This document shows positions 1 through 8,670 of a stretch of DNA of 64,000 bases, piece after piece. The translations under genes were made by a program, and so were the position numbers. Location of the stretch: contig JAWUXZ010000041.1 in assembly GCA_034111085.1 (NCBI GenBank), positions 15,735 through 79,734 of the forward strand. The letters are read 5' to 3'. A model generated the notes under the pieces. That model was not told the origin of the DNA. It made no database searches and saw nothing but the letters and a program-made list of their open reading frames with translations. The stretch is from Dinoroseobacter sp034111085. Its GTDB lineage: Bacteria; Pseudomonadota; Alphaproteobacteria; Rhodobacterales; Rhodobacteraceae. Position 1 is the stretch's first letter. Every line of letters begins with the position of its first letter.

Positions 1-1
1 G

Positions 2-562
2 GTCATTGGACTGATGCCGGGGCCGCAGGGCGTGATGCATTGGCCTGCGGGTGCGCCGAATGTCAGCCTTCTGTGCGAAGAAACGCTCTGGCCGCTCGAG
101 ACCGGATCAGTGGACCGCCTGATCTGTCTGCACGGGCTTGAGACGTCCGAGCATCCGTCAGCCGTACTCGAGGAGGCGCAGCGCGTGCTTGCCCCCGGCG
201 GTCGGGCGCTGTTCATCGTGCCAAATAGGGCAGGGTTGTGGGCGCGGCGCGACGGCACGCCGTTTGGATTTGGTCGTCCCTACAGCCAAAGCCAGCTTGA
301 TGCGCAGATTAAACGCCATGCTTTTGTGCCCGAGCGCCGCCGCAGTGCGCTGTATATGCCACCATCGCGGCACCGATTCTGGCTGAAATCGAGCACGATT
401 TGCGAAAACATCGGTCACACCGTGTCGCCGGTAATGTCTGGGGGCGTGTTTTTGGTAGAGGCATCCAAGCAGGTCCACAGACCGATCCGACCGGGGCTGG
501 CGGACAAAGTGCGCAATCCACTAAGGATTCTCGAAGGTGTGTCTGAGCCCAAGCCCATCTAA
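2..562 (+). CDS. SAM-dependent methyltransferase, 3' part only
   Basis: The reading frame is open to the left edge of the window, so the gene starts outside it; 186 residues are visible. They contain the later half of a class I methyltransferase fold: an acidic motif around GSVDRLICLHGLET, then EEAQRVLAPGGRALFIVPN, the strand 4-5 region typical of Methyltransf_11 proteins. The N-terminal glycine-rich SAM-binding loop would lie upstream and cannot be checked. The C-terminal part (ALYMPPSRHRFWLKSS) resembles the roseobacterial methyltransferase often found near gloB, but the substrate is unknown. It reads in the same direction as the atp operon, with about 220 bp between them. Confidence 0.75.
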   Translation, partial: VIGLMPGPQGVMHWPAGAPNVSLLCEETLWPLETGSVDRLICLHGLETSEHPSAVLEEAQRVLAPGGRALFIVPNRAGLWARRDGTPFGFGRPYSQSQLDAQIKRHAFVPERRRSALYMPPSRHRFWLKSSTICENIGHTVSPVMSGGVFLVEASKQVHRPIRPGLADKVRNPLRILEGVSEPKPI

Positions 563-782
563 GCGCCATAACGTCGCGGATTTAGCCGCGGTGCAGCAAT
601 TGTCTTAGTTTATTCGCCATCGATACCATCAAGCCAGTGTTCTGCGGTGTTGCGGGCTGAAAACCCGTCTGCTACACCCCGCCGGAAGTTGGACGGGTAA
701 CGTAAAGTTGCCCCTAACTGTGTGCGGCCTACCGTAAAGTCATATGACGCGGCGCGTAGGCTAAATTGTCGAAAGGGTGGAC
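563..782 (+). promoter_or_regulatory. Leader and probable promoter region of the atp operon
   Basis: This 220-base non-coding stretch lies upstream of atpH and must carry the F1 operon promoter if the operon has its own. A short GC hairpin (cgcgg / ccgcg, about 574-590) follows the methyltransferase gene but lacks a T-run, so it is not a convincing terminator. I see no clear -35/-10 pair and no repeated motif. A minus-strand open frame here has no recognisable features. Confidence 0.4.
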
Positions 783-1343
783 GTGTCAGAACCAGTTTCG
801 ATCTCAACCGGTATCGCGCATCGATATGCGACAGCCGTGTTCGAGCTTGCCAAAGAATCTAAGGCCGTTGCGGCGCTGGAAAGCGACCTTGATGTGCTCT
901 CCGCAGCGCTTGGGAAAAGCCCCGAGCTGCGCGACCTGATCTCATCGCCGGTCTACAGCCGCGACGATCAGCTCAAGGCGATGGGCGCGTTGTCGTCCGC
1001 CATGGGCCTTGGTCCAATCACCGCAAATACATTGCAGCTGATGGCCACCAAGCGCCGTCTGTTTGTGATCCCTCAGTTGCTGGCCGCCCTACGCGCGCTA
1101 ATTGCTGAGGATAAGGGCGAAGTGACCGCAAATGTCACGGCAGCTTCCAAGCTGACCGCCGCCCAACAGAAATCCCTCGCAGAGGTTCTGACCAAGTTGG
1201 TTGGAAAGGATGTGAAGATCAATATGACCGTTGATGAAAACCTCATCGGCGGTCTTGTCGTAAAAGTGGGCTCGCGTATGATCGATACCTCGATCCGCGC
1301 CAAGCTCAACTCCCTTCAGAATACCATGAAAGAGGTCGGATAA
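783..1343 (+). CDS. atpH: F1F0 ATP synthase delta subunit
   Basis: Delta subunit of F1, linking the F1 head to the F0 peripheral stalk at the inner membrane. The 186-residue product has the typical N-terminal helical domain (RYATAVFELAKE), the family segment LKAMGALSSAMGLGPITANTLQLMATKRRL, and a C-terminal region ending VKVGSRMIDTSIRAKLNSLQ. The start was set at the GTG at 783, giving MSEPVSISTG, because a GAAAGG ribosome-binding sequence lies 6 bases upstream and related proteins begin this way; an in-frame GTG at 777 is the alternative. It is the first gene of atpHAGDC and its TAA overlaps the atpA ATG by one base. Confidence 0.95.
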   Translation: MSEPVSISTGIAHRYATAVFELAKESKAVAALESDLDVLSAALGKSPELRDLISSPVYSRDDQLKAMGALSSAMGLGPITANTLQLMATKRRLFVIPQLLAALRALIAEDKGEVTANVTAASKLTAAQQKSLAEVLTKLVGKDVKINMTVDENLIGGLVVKVGSRMIDTSIRAKLNSLQNTMKEVG

Positions 1344-2881
1344 TGGCACTCCAAGCAGCCGAAATCTCTGCGATCCTCAAGGAGCAGATCACAAACTTTG
1401 GCCAAGACGCTGAAGTCTCCGAAGTTGGCCGCGTGCTAAGTGTCGGTGACGGCATTGCGCGCGTTCACGGGTTGGACAACGTCCAGGCCGGTGAAATGGT
1501 CGAGTTTCCGGGCAACATCCGGGGCATGGCGCTGAACCTCGAAGCTGACAACGTCGGCATCGTGATCTTCGGTTCCGACCGCGACATCAAAGAAGGCGAT
1601 ACCGTCAAGCGCACCAACTCCATCGTGGACGTGCCTGCGGGCCTCGGTCTGCTGGGTCGCGTTGTGGACGGTCTGGGTAACCCGATTGACGGCAAGGGCG
1701 CGCTCGACTCCTCCGAGCGCCGCGTGGCCGACGTGAAAGCGCCGGGCATTATCCCGCGCAAATCGGTACACGAGCCGATGGCGACAGGCCTCAAGTCCGT
1801 GGACGCGATGATCCCAATCGGTCGTGGCCAGCGTGAGCTGATCATTGGCGACCGTCAGACCGGTAAAACGGCTGTGGCGCTCGACACGATCCTGAACCAG
1901 AAATCCTACAACGATCTGGCCGGCGACGACGACACCAAGAAGCTTTATTGCATCTATGTTGCTATCGGGCAGAAACGTTCGACTGTGGCGCAGTTGGTCA
2001 AGAAGCTCGAAGAGTCTGGCGCGATTGAATACACTATCGTTGTTGCCGCGACCGCCTCTGATCCGGCACCTTTGCAGTTCCTCGCACCCTATGCGGCGAC
2101 TGCCATGGCCGAGTATTTCCGTGACAACGGCAAGCATGCGCTGATCATCTATGATGACCTGTCCAAGCAGGCTGTGTCCTACCGCCAGATGTCGTTGTTG
2201 CTGCGTCGCCCTCCGGGTCGCGAAGCCTATCCCGGCGACGTTTTCTATCTGCACTCTCGCCTGCTTGAGCGGTCTGCGAAGCTGAACGAAGACAACGGTT
2301 CGGGCTCGCTGACGGCATTGCCAATCATCGAGACGCAAGGTGGCGACGTATCCGCGTTTATCCCAACAAACGTGATCTCGATCACCGATGGCCAGATCTT
2401 CCTTGAAACCGAATTGTTCTACCAGGGCATTCGTCCTGCGGTGAACACCGGTTTGTCGGTGTCGCGCGTTGGCTCCTCGGCCCAAACCAAGGCAATGTCC
2501 TCGGTTGCAGGTCCGGTGAAGCTGTCGCTCGCTCAGTACCGCGAGATGGCTGCGTTTGCGCAGTTCGGTTCCGACCTTGATGCGGCGACCCAGCAGTTGC
2601 TGGCCCGTGGCGCGCGTCTTACCGAGTTGATGAAGCAGGCCCAGTATTCGCCGCTGAGCAACGCCGAGATTGTCTGCGTGATCTTTGCAGGCACAAACGG
2701 TTTTCTCGACAAGGTCGCTGTGAAAGATGTGTCCCGGTTTGAGGCTGCAATGTTGGCGCATCTGCGCGGCAAGCACCAAGAGCTGCTCGACGACATCACT
2801 AACAATGACCGTAAGGTGAAGGGCGAGTTGGCCGATAAAGTCAAAGCCGCGCTCGACGAATTCGCCGCTGATTTCGCCTAA
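1343..2881 (+). CDS. atpA: F1F0 ATP synthase alpha subunit
   Basis: Alpha subunit of the F1 hexamer, which binds nucleotide non-catalytically. At 512 residues it is full length. The Walker A motif GDRQTGKT is at residues 169-176, the acidic strand ALIIYDDLSKQA follows, and the alpha-family segment RRPPGREAYPGDVFYLHSRLLERSAKL is present. It overlaps atpH by one base (TAATG), which suggests translational coupling, and is followed after 12 bases by atpG. Confidence 0.98.
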   Translation: MALQAAEISAILKEQITNFGQDAEVSEVGRVLSVGDGIARVHGLDNVQAGEMVEFPGNIRGMALNLEADNVGIVIFGSDRDIKEGDTVKRTNSIVDVPAGLGLLGRVVDGLGNPIDGKGALDSSERRVADVKAPGIIPRKSVHEPMATGLKSVDAMIPIGRGQRELIIGDRQTGKTAVALDTILNQKSYNDLAGDDDTKKLYCIYVAIGQKRSTVAQLVKKLEESGAIEYTIVVAATASDPAPLQFLAPYAATAMAEYFRDNGKHALIIYDDLSKQAVSYRQMSLLLRRPPGREAYPGDVFYLHSRLLERSAKLNEDNGSGSLTALPIIETQGGDVSAFIPTNVISITDGQIFLETELFYQGIRPAVNTGLSVSRVGSSAQTKAMSSVAGPVKLSLAQYREMAAFAQFGSDLDAATQQLLARGARLTELMKQAQYSPLSNAEIVCVIFAGTNGFLDKVAVKDVSRFEAAMLAHLRGKHQELLDDITNNDRKVKGELADKVKAALDEFAADFA

Positions 2882-2893
2882 GGGGGCTGGATA

Positions 2894-3763
2894 ATGCCTA
2901 ACCTCAAGGTTCTGAAAAACAGGATCGCGTCGGTCAAATCGACCCGCAAGATCACTAAGGCTATGCAAATGGTGGCCGCCGCAAAACTGCGGCGGGCCCA
3001 AGAAGCGGCTGAGGCGTCTCGCCCTTACACAGAACGGTTCAATGCCGTTTTGGGTGGGTTGGCGTCTGCGGCAGGCGGGTCCGATAGTGCGCCGAAATTG
3101 TTGTCGGGTACCGGCAGCGATCAAGTGCATCTGCTGGTTGTTATGACCGCCGAGCGCGGGTTGTGCGGTGGCTTTAACAGCAACATCTCCAAGCTTGCCA
3201 AGGCGCATGCGGCTGATTTGCTGGCCCAAGGTAAGACGGTCAAGATCGTCACGGTTGGCAAGAAAGGTCGTGACGCTATCAAGCGCGACTTCAGCACCTA
3301 TTTCGTAGGCCATGTTGACCTGACCGAGGTCAAGCGCGTGGGCTACGAGAACGCACGTGATATTGCAGCCGACGTTCTAGGCCGCTTTGATGCGGGCGAT
3401 TTTGACGTAGCGACGATCTTCTTCTCACGGTTTGAGAATGTGGTCACCCAGCACCCGACCGCTTTGCAGGTTATTCCCGCGAAGTTCGACGATGCAGCTG
3501 AGGCCAGCACGATTTACGACTACGAGCCCAGCGAAGAGGCCATCTTGGCCGACCTGCTGCCGCGCGGTGTTGCTACGCAAATCTTCGCAGCATTGCTGGA
3601 AAATGCGGCGTCCGAGCAGGGCGCACGGATGTCGGCTATGGATAACGCCACGCGCAACGCGGGCGATATGATTGATAAACTGACGATCCAGTATAACCGC
3701 TCGCGTCAGGCTGTGATCACCAACGAGCTGATCGAAATTATTTCGGGCGCGGAAGCGCTCTAA
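2894..3763 (+). CDS. atpG: F1F0 ATP synthase gamma subunit
   Basis: Gamma subunit, the central rotor shaft of F1 that drives binding changes in the catalytic beta subunits. The 289-residue product starts MPNLKVLKNRIASVKSTRKI and ends with the long C-terminal helix (MSAMDNATRNAGDMIDKL, then NRSRQAVITNELIEIISGA), both hallmarks of the family. A GGGGG-type ribosome-binding site precedes the ATG. It is the third gene of the F1 operon, between atpA and atpD. Confidence 0.98.
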   Translation: MPNLKVLKNRIASVKSTRKITKAMQMVAAAKLRRAQEAAEASRPYTERFNAVLGGLASAAGGSDSAPKLLSGTGSDQVHLLVVMTAERGLCGGFNSNISKLAKAHAADLLAQGKTVKIVTVGKKGRDAIKRDFSTYFVGHVDLTEVKRVGYENARDIAADVLGRFDAGDFDVATIFFSRFENVVTQHPTALQVIPAKFDDAAEASTIYDYEPSEEAILADLLPRGVATQIFAALLENAASEQGARMSAMDNATRNAGDMIDKLTIQYNRSRQAVITNELIEIISGAEAL

Positions 3764-3781
3764 CGGAACCGGAGACACCAA

Positions 3782-5206
3782 ATGGCTAATGCAAAAGGCA
3801 AAATCACCCAGGTGATCGGCGCCGTTGTTGACGTGCAATTCGAGGATGACCTACCGGCAATCCTGAATGCGCTGACCACCGAGAACAACGGCAAGCCGCT
3901 CGTTCTTGAGGTTGCGCAGCACCTTGGCGAGAACACTGTGCGCACCATCGCAATGGACGCGACCGAAGGTTTGGTCCGTGGACAGCCTGTGGCCGATACG
4001 GGCAACCAGATTTTGGTGCCTGTTGGTATCGAGACGCTCGGGCGCATCATTAACGTGACCGGCGATCCGGTTGACGAAAAGGGCCCCGTGAACTCGGCTG
4101 CAAAGCGCGCTATTCACGGCGACGCGCCTGCGTTCGACCAGCAGTCCACCGCGATGGAAATCCTCGAGACCGGCATCAAGGTTATCGACCTTCTGGCCCC
4201 CTACACCAAAGGCGGCAAAATCGGCCTCTTCGGCGGTGCGGGTGTTGGCAAGACGGTTCTGATCATGGAACTGATCAACAACATCGCCAAAGTGCACTCC
4301 GGTTTGTCGGTGTTTGCGGGCGTTGGTGAGCGGACCCGTGAAGGTAACGACCTGTATCACGAGATGATCGAGTCTAACGTTATCGTTCCCGATGATCTGC
4401 CATCCTCCAAGATCGCACTGGTCTACGGCCAGATGAACGAACCTCCCGGAGCGCGTATGCGTGTGGCGCTGACTGGCCTGACATTGGCCGAGCAGTTCCG
4501 TGACGAATCCGGGGCCGACGTTCTGTTCTTCGTCGACAACATCTTCCGCTTTACCCAAGCGGGCTCCGAAGTGTCGGCCCTTCTGGGTCGTATCCCGTCT
4601 GCCGTGGGCTACCAGCCAACGCTGGCCACGGACATGGGCGCGATGCAGGAACGTATTTCGTCGACCAAGTCTGGCTCGATCACTTCCGTTCAGGCGGTCT
4701 ACGTGCCTGCGGACGACCTGACCGACCCGGCACCGGCGACATCGTTTGCGCACCTCGATGCGACGACTGTTCTGGACCGTTCGATCTCGGAAAAGGGTAT
4801 CTACCCGGCTGTGGACCCGCTTGGTTCCACCTCGCGTTTGCTTGATCCACTGATCATCGGCGACGAGCATTACAAGGTCGCAACTGACGTCCAGCAGGTG
4901 CTTCAGCGCTACAAGTCGCTGCAAGACATCATCGCGATCCTGGGAATGGACGAGCTGTCGGAAGACGATAAAGTGGCCGTTGCCCGTGCGCGTAAGCTGG
5001 AGCGTTTCTTGTCCCAGCCATTCGACGTGGCGAAAGTGTTCACCGGCTCTGACGGTGTTCAGGTTCCACTTGAGAAGACCATCGCGTCGTTCAAGGCCGT
5101 TGTTGCGGGCGAGTATGACCACCTTCCCGAAGGTGCGTTCTACATGGTGGGTGACATTGAAGACGTCATCGCCAAAGCCGAGCGCATGGCCGCCGACGCA
5201 GCCTAA
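3782..5206 (+). CDS. atpD: F1F0 ATP synthase beta subunit
   Basis: Catalytic beta subunit of F1. At 474 residues it is full length. Walker A GGAGVGKT is at residues 151-158, followed by the catalytic GERTREGNDLYHEM segment, the Walker B strand VLFFVDNIFRFTQAGSEVSALLGR, and the PADDLTDPAPATSFAHLDA segment. An 18-base gap separates it from atpG and it carries a GGAG-type ribosome-binding site. Its stop codon overlaps the AAGGAGG sequence used by atpC. Confidence 0.98.
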   Translation: MANAKGKITQVIGAVVDVQFEDDLPAILNALTTENNGKPLVLEVAQHLGENTVRTIAMDATEGLVRGQPVADTGNQILVPVGIETLGRIINVTGDPVDEKGPVNSAAKRAIHGDAPAFDQQSTAMEILETGIKVIDLLAPYTKGGKIGLFGGAGVGKTVLIMELINNIAKVHSGLSVFAGVGERTREGNDLYHEMIESNVIVPDDLPSSKIALVYGQMNEPPGARMRVALTGLTLAEQFRDESGADVLFFVDNIFRFTQAGSEVSALLGRIPSAVGYQPTLATDMGAMQERISSTKSGSITSVQAVYVPADDLTDPAPATSFAHLDATTVLDRSISEKGIYPAVDPLGSTSRLLDPLIIGDEHYKVATDVQQVLQRYKSLQDIIAILGMDELSEDDKVAVARARKLERFLSQPFDVAKVFTGSDGVQVPLEKTIASFKAVVAGEYDHLPEGAFYMVGDIEDVIAKAERMAADAA

Positions 5207-5219
5207 GGAGGGTAAGCAC

Positions 5220-5630
5220 ATGGCCGATACGATGCAATTCGATCTGGTCTCGCCCGAGCGGCGGTTGGCCTCGCTTGAAGTGTCCGAGGTGCAAATCCCT
5301 GGCGCAGATGGTGATATGACTGCGATGCCGGACCACGCGCCGACGATCACGACATTGCGCCCCGGCGTTTTGTCGGTCTCCGGTCCCGGTGGGGCTGCTG
5401 ATTATGTCGTCACCGGCGGGTTCGCCGAAATCGGTGGCGGCAATGCCACGGTTCTGGCCGAGCGCGCTTATGCCAAGTCGGACATGACGCAAGCGATCCT
5501 CGACCAACTTCTGGCCGAGGCCCGCAGCGCACATGAGGCCGCGACCCCTGAGGCGCTTGACGGCGCCGCAAAGGCGTTGGCTGACATGATTGCGATGGGC
5601 GAGCAGATCGGGCTGAGCAGCGCCAGCTAA
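5220..5630 (+). CDS. atpC: F1F0 ATP synthase epsilon subunit
   Basis: Epsilon subunit of the central stalk, which regulates ATP hydrolysis. The 136-residue protein has the N-terminal beta-sandwich signature (MQFDLVSPERRLASLEVSEV, PGADGDMTAMPDHAPTITTL, YVVTGGFAEIGGGNATVLAE) and a helical C-terminal hairpin. The ATG at 5220 is chosen because the near-perfect AAGGAGG at 5205-5211 lies 8 bases upstream; the open frame extends further upstream only inside atpD. It is the last gene of the F1 operon and is followed by a terminator. No F0 genes (atpIBEF) are in the window, as expected for organisms that split the two halves. Confidence 0.97.
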   Translation: MADTMQFDLVSPERRLASLEVSEVQIPGADGDMTAMPDHAPTITTLRPGVLSVSGPGGAADYVVTGGFAEIGGGNATVLAERAYAKSDMTQAILDQLLAEARSAHEAATPEALDGAAKALADMIAMGEQIGLSSAS

Positions 5631-5660
5631 TCTCAGGCGCAAATGCAAAATTTTTGATGA

Positions 5661-5689
5661 CCCCGGCCTTCGCGCCGGGGTTTTCTTTT
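5661..5689 (+). terminator. Rho-independent terminator of the atp operon
   Basis: A perfect 7-bp stem (ccccggc, 5661-5667, with gccgggg, 5674-5680) around the 6-base loop cttcgc is followed directly by a T-rich run, ttttctttt. It lies 30 bases after the atpC stop. Confidence 0.93.
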
Positions 5690-5743
5690 GCAAAACACGC
5701 GTTTGTCGGTCTAATTTGCTAATGGGCAACAACGGACGGCTTG

Positions 5744-6094
5744 ATGAAAAAGCTTCAAAACCATTTGATCGGTATCGACCAAGGGGAAATCCTGTTGTTT
5801 TCGGACTTCGAGGATGATGGCGAGATGTGGGCGGCTGATGGCGCGCGCCACGCCGCACATCCAGTCGTCTTCTCCGAAGTCTACAAATCACCGCCCGTGG
5901 TACAGGCCGCGCTTTCCATGTGGGACCTCGACAGCCAGACAAATGCCCGCGCCGATATCCGCGCCGAAGACGTAACACGCGAGGGCTTCAATCTGGTGTT
6001 TCGCACTTGGGGCGATACTCGCATCGCGCGCGCTCGCGCAATTTGGACGTCGATTGGCGAGATGCCCCATGATGGCGATTGGGACATCCCCTAG
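5744..6094 (+). CDS. H-type lectin domain protein
   Basis: A 116-residue protein with the layout of the H-type lectin domain: the segment HPVVFSEVYKSPPVVQAALSMWDLDS, then ARADIRAEDVTREGFNLVFRTWGDTRIARARAIWTSIGE, matching the family pattern of F-x-P-x-V, an Asp-rich turn, VT-x-x-GF and TW-x-D. H-type lectins bind N-acetylgalactosamine-type sugars in animals and amoebae; the ligand here is unknown. No signal peptide is visible, so it is probably cytoplasmic. The ATG at 5744 was chosen over a TTG one codon earlier. It converges on prs and the two stop codons interlock (6091-6094). Confidence 0.75.
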   Translation: MKKLQNHLIGIDQGEILLFSDFEDDGEMWAADGARHAAHPVVFSEVYKSPPVVQAALSMWDLDSQTNARADIRAEDVTREGFNLVFRTWGDTRIARARAIWTSIGEMPHDGDWDIP

Positions 6095-7107
6095 ACGCTA
6101 TACATGCCCTCATAGATCGGCATCAGCGTCTCTTGGTCGAACAGGGAACTGACCGAGGTACCATTCCACACATTCAAGATTGCTTGCGCAAACACCGGGG
6201 CCGTCGGCACGATGCGGATTTTCGAGCAGGCCTTCACCGCAGGGGTCGCCGCAATCGAGTCTGTGATCACCAGTTGCTTCATTCTGGAAGCCTCAATCCG
6301 CTCTACGGCTGGGCCGCTGAGCACACCGTGGGTGATGTAGGAATGCACTTCCGTGGCACCCTTTTCGACCAGCAAGTCAGCCGCTTTGCACAGCGTGCCA
6401 GCGGTGTCGCAAATGTCGTCCACGATCAGGCAGGTCTGGCCTTGTACGTCGCCAATCACCGTCATCTCAGCGATCTCACCGGGCTTGGACCGGCGCTTAT
6501 CAACAATCGCAAGGCCCGCGCCAATGCGCTGCGCCAAATCACGCGCACGCGCCACGCCACCCACATCGGGGCTTACGACGGTGACTTTGTCCTTTGAGCC
6601 CTTGAAGTGGTGCAGCGCGTCCAGCGCGAACACCGGCGAGGCATAGAGGTTATCGACCGGAATATCGAAGAAGCCCTGAATTTGCGCGGCATGCAGGTCC
6701 ATTGTCAGGATACGCTCAATCCCGGCCTCGACCATCATATTGGCAACCAGCTTGGCAGTGATCGGTGTCCGCGCCTTGGTGCGACGGTCCTGACGGGCAT
6801 AGCCGAAATAGGGGATGATCGCGGTGATGCGCGCAGCCGATGAGCGGCGCAGCGCGTCCGAGATAATCAGCAATTCCATCAAGTTGTCATTGGCCGGGTT
6901 CGAGGTTGGCTGGATAATAAACATATCCTCACCGCGCACGTTCTCGTAGACCTCGACGAAAATCTCGCCATCGTTGAACCGCTCGACGCGGGCGTCAACA
7001 AGGCCCACTTGCATCCCTCGATGCATCGTCATGCGCCGCGCAATGGCCTTAGCCATCGGTAGGTTTGCGTTTCCAGAAATGAGTTTGGGTTCGATCTGTG
7101 CAGGCAT
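6091..7107 (-). CDS. prs: Ribose-phosphate pyrophosphokinase
   Basis: Makes PRPP from ribose 5-phosphate and ATP, feeding nucleotide, histidine and NAD synthesis in the cytosol. The 338-residue protein has the N-terminal pattern KLISGNANLPMAKAIA, the ATP flexible-loop region YFGYARQDRRTKARTPITAKLVA, and the PRPP-binding loop CLIVDDICDTAGTLCKAA near residues 225-240. All key family motifs are intact. It is transcribed away from the isomerase gene at 7259, with a 151-bp divergent promoter region between, and its stop overlaps the lectin gene's stop. Confidence 0.97.
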   Translation of the reverse strand: MPAQIEPKLISGNANLPMAKAIARRMTMHRGMQVGLVDARVERFNDGEIFVEVYENVRGEDMFIIQPTSNPANDNLMELLIISDALRRSSAARITAIIPYFGYARQDRRTKARTPITAKLVANMMVEAGIERILTMDLHAAQIQGFFDIPVDNLYASPVFALDALHHFKGSKDKVTVVSPDVGGVARARDLAQRIGAGLAIVDKRRSKPGEIAEMTVIGDVQGQTCLIVDDICDTAGTLCKAADLLVEKGATEVHSYITHGVLSGPAVERIEASRMKQLVITDSIAATPAVKACSKIRIVPTAPVFAQAILNVWNGTSVSSLFDQETLMPIYEGMYSV

Positions 7108-7258
7108 GTGCGGCAGCGTCCTGTGGATTCATGTCACAAGGTGCTAAAACCAACCCCCCGAAAGGCCTTCGCACCGTTGACACCGCTTAGCACTGGCATA
7201 CGGTCTTGCCTAGACGCGGAGCGCTTGAGCGTAACCGACGAGGGCAGGAGGGCCACAG

Positions 7259-7870
7259 GTGCCAAAACTCGACTATTTCTTTGCTACTATTTCACCTTTT
7301 ACATATTTGGCCGGGACACGTTTGACCGATATCGCGGCACGTCATGGCCTCGAAGTGGTCTACAAACCGCTTGATATTATGGGATTATTCGGACGAACAG
7401 GGGGGATCCCCCCAAAAGATCGCCATCCCAACCGCCAAGCCTACCGGCTGCAAGATCTTGAGCGGGCTGCCAAGAAAGTGGGTCTGCCTCTTAACCTGAA
7501 ACCAATGTTTTGGCCCACAAACCCTGCGCCTGCATCCTACGCAATCATTGCGGCGCAGAATGCAGTGGCCAATGGGTCGGGCGGGAACCTTGAAGCGCTC
7601 GTCCATGGAATCGGTCGCCGCTGCTGGGCCGACGAGAAAAACATCGCTGAGACCGACGTGATTGCTGAGGCTCTGGTCGAGGCCGGGTTTGACGCAGGCC
7701 TGACTGAAAGCGGTCTGCTTGAAGGGGCGGAAAGCTACACTGCGAATTTGGAGGAAGCGGTCGCGCGAGGTGTGTTCGGCGCGCCGTTCTATATCACCGA
7801 AGACGATCAGCGGTTCTGGGGGCAAGACAAGCTCGAAGATCTCGATCTGACCCTGCAAGGCAAGCTGTAA
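7259..7870 (+). CDS. 2-hydroxychromene-2-carboxylate isomerase family protein (DsbA/GST-kappa fold)
   Basis: A 203-residue thioredoxin-fold protein. Its start, KLDYFFATISPFTYLAG, has the SPF motif (Ser12) that replaces the CXXC of DsbA in HCCA isomerases and kappa-class GSTs. The cis-Pro loop GVFGAPFYITEDDQRFWGQDKLEDL is also as in that family. HCCA isomerases act with glutathione in aromatic catabolism, but no such pathway is nearby, so the substrate is open. The GTG start at 7259 follows AGGAGGG (7246-7252). Its stop overlaps the next gene's start (TAATG), so the two are coupled. Confidence 0.85.
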   Translation: MPKLDYFFATISPFTYLAGTRLTDIAARHGLEVVYKPLDIMGLFGRTGGIPPKDRHPNRQAYRLQDLERAAKKVGLPLNLKPMFWPTNPAPASYAIIAAQNAVANGSGGNLEALVHGIGRRCWADEKNIAETDVIAEALVEAGFDAGLTESGLLEGAESYTANLEEAVARGVFGAPFYITEDDQRFWGQDKLEDLDLTLQGKL

Positions 7871-8670
7871 TGCCCGAAGCGGTGCTTGGCGGTACCGCGT
7901 GCCACTGGCGCGAAACGGGTCGGGGGGCGGTTAGCCTTCTGATCCATTCGGCGTTGTCGCATTCGGGCATGTGGGCGGGGCTGACACCGCGCTTGACCGC
8001 ACGCCATCTTGTGGCCCCTGATCTGCCGGGGCATGGGCGCAGCGGGCCAATGGACCCCGAGCGCGATATCCATGACCAGTGCTTTGAGATGTTGGCTGCC
8101 CTGATGGACCGGATCGGCGCGCAGGACGTCGAGGTCATAGGCCACAGCTTTGGTGCAACGCTCGCCCTGCGCCTCGCGCTGGCTGGTCTGCCCGTCAGTC
8201 GGCTTGTGTTGGTCGAGCCTGTGCTTTTTGCTGCCGCAGCACCTCACGCGCTCAATGCCTATAAGACTGCGACCGAGCCACAGGCGACCGCAATGGCACA
8301 TGGTAATTGGGACTCTGCCGCCCGCGCTTTTGTAGCCGATTGGGGGGAGGGGACGCCGTGGCACCACATTGCGTCGCCGCAACGCGCTTATATGATCGAG
8401 CGTATGCCGTTCATCGCCGCCAGCACCCCGTCGCTTTTTCAAGATCGAAGCCAGTTATTGGCCGAGGGCGGGTTGGAGAAGCTCGCATGTCCGACGCTGC
8501 TTGTCGAAGGCAGCTCCTCGCCCAGGGTGATTTCCGCCATCCATGACGCGTTGGCGGGTCGCATCCCGGATGCGCGGCGCGTCATTATCGCGGGCGCCAG
8601 CCATATGATCCCGGTGACCCATGCCAAGGCGTTGGCAACCGAGGTTATTAACCTCTCAATACCGCAATAA
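7870..8670 (+). CDS. Alpha/beta hydrolase
   Basis: A 266-residue alpha/beta hydrolase. It has the oxyanion region LLIHSALSHSGMWAGL, the APDLPGHGRSG motif, the nucleophile elbow GHSFGA with Ser93, and a C-terminal candidate catalytic His in AGASHMIPVTH. The pattern is that of small-molecule esterases and C-C hydrolases; the substrate cannot be read from sequence. It is translationally coupled to the isomerase upstream. Its 3' end overlaps the converging threonine-aldolase-like gene by 23 bp. Confidence 0.88.
   Translation: MPEAVLGGTACHWRETGRGAVSLLIHSALSHSGMWAGLTPRLTARHLVAPDLPGHGRSGPMDPERDIHDQCFEMLAALMDRIGAQDVEVIGHSFGATLALRLALAGLPVSRLVLVEPVLFAAAAPHALNAYKTATEPQATAMAHGNWDSAARAFVADWGEGTPWHHIASPQRAYMIERMPFIAASTPSLFQDRSQLLAEGGLEKLACPTLLVEGSSSPRVISAIHDALAGRIPDARRVIIAGASHMIPVTHAKALATEVINLSIPQ

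Noticed and set aside
574..590. Terminator after the methyltransferase gene
   Set aside because: Five-base GC stem with no following T-run.
1436..3313. Very long open frame on the minus strand across atpA and atpG
   Set aside because: It is antisense to two clear genes, is rich in Arg, His and Gln as expected of mirror translation of GC-rich coding sequence, and shows no domain.
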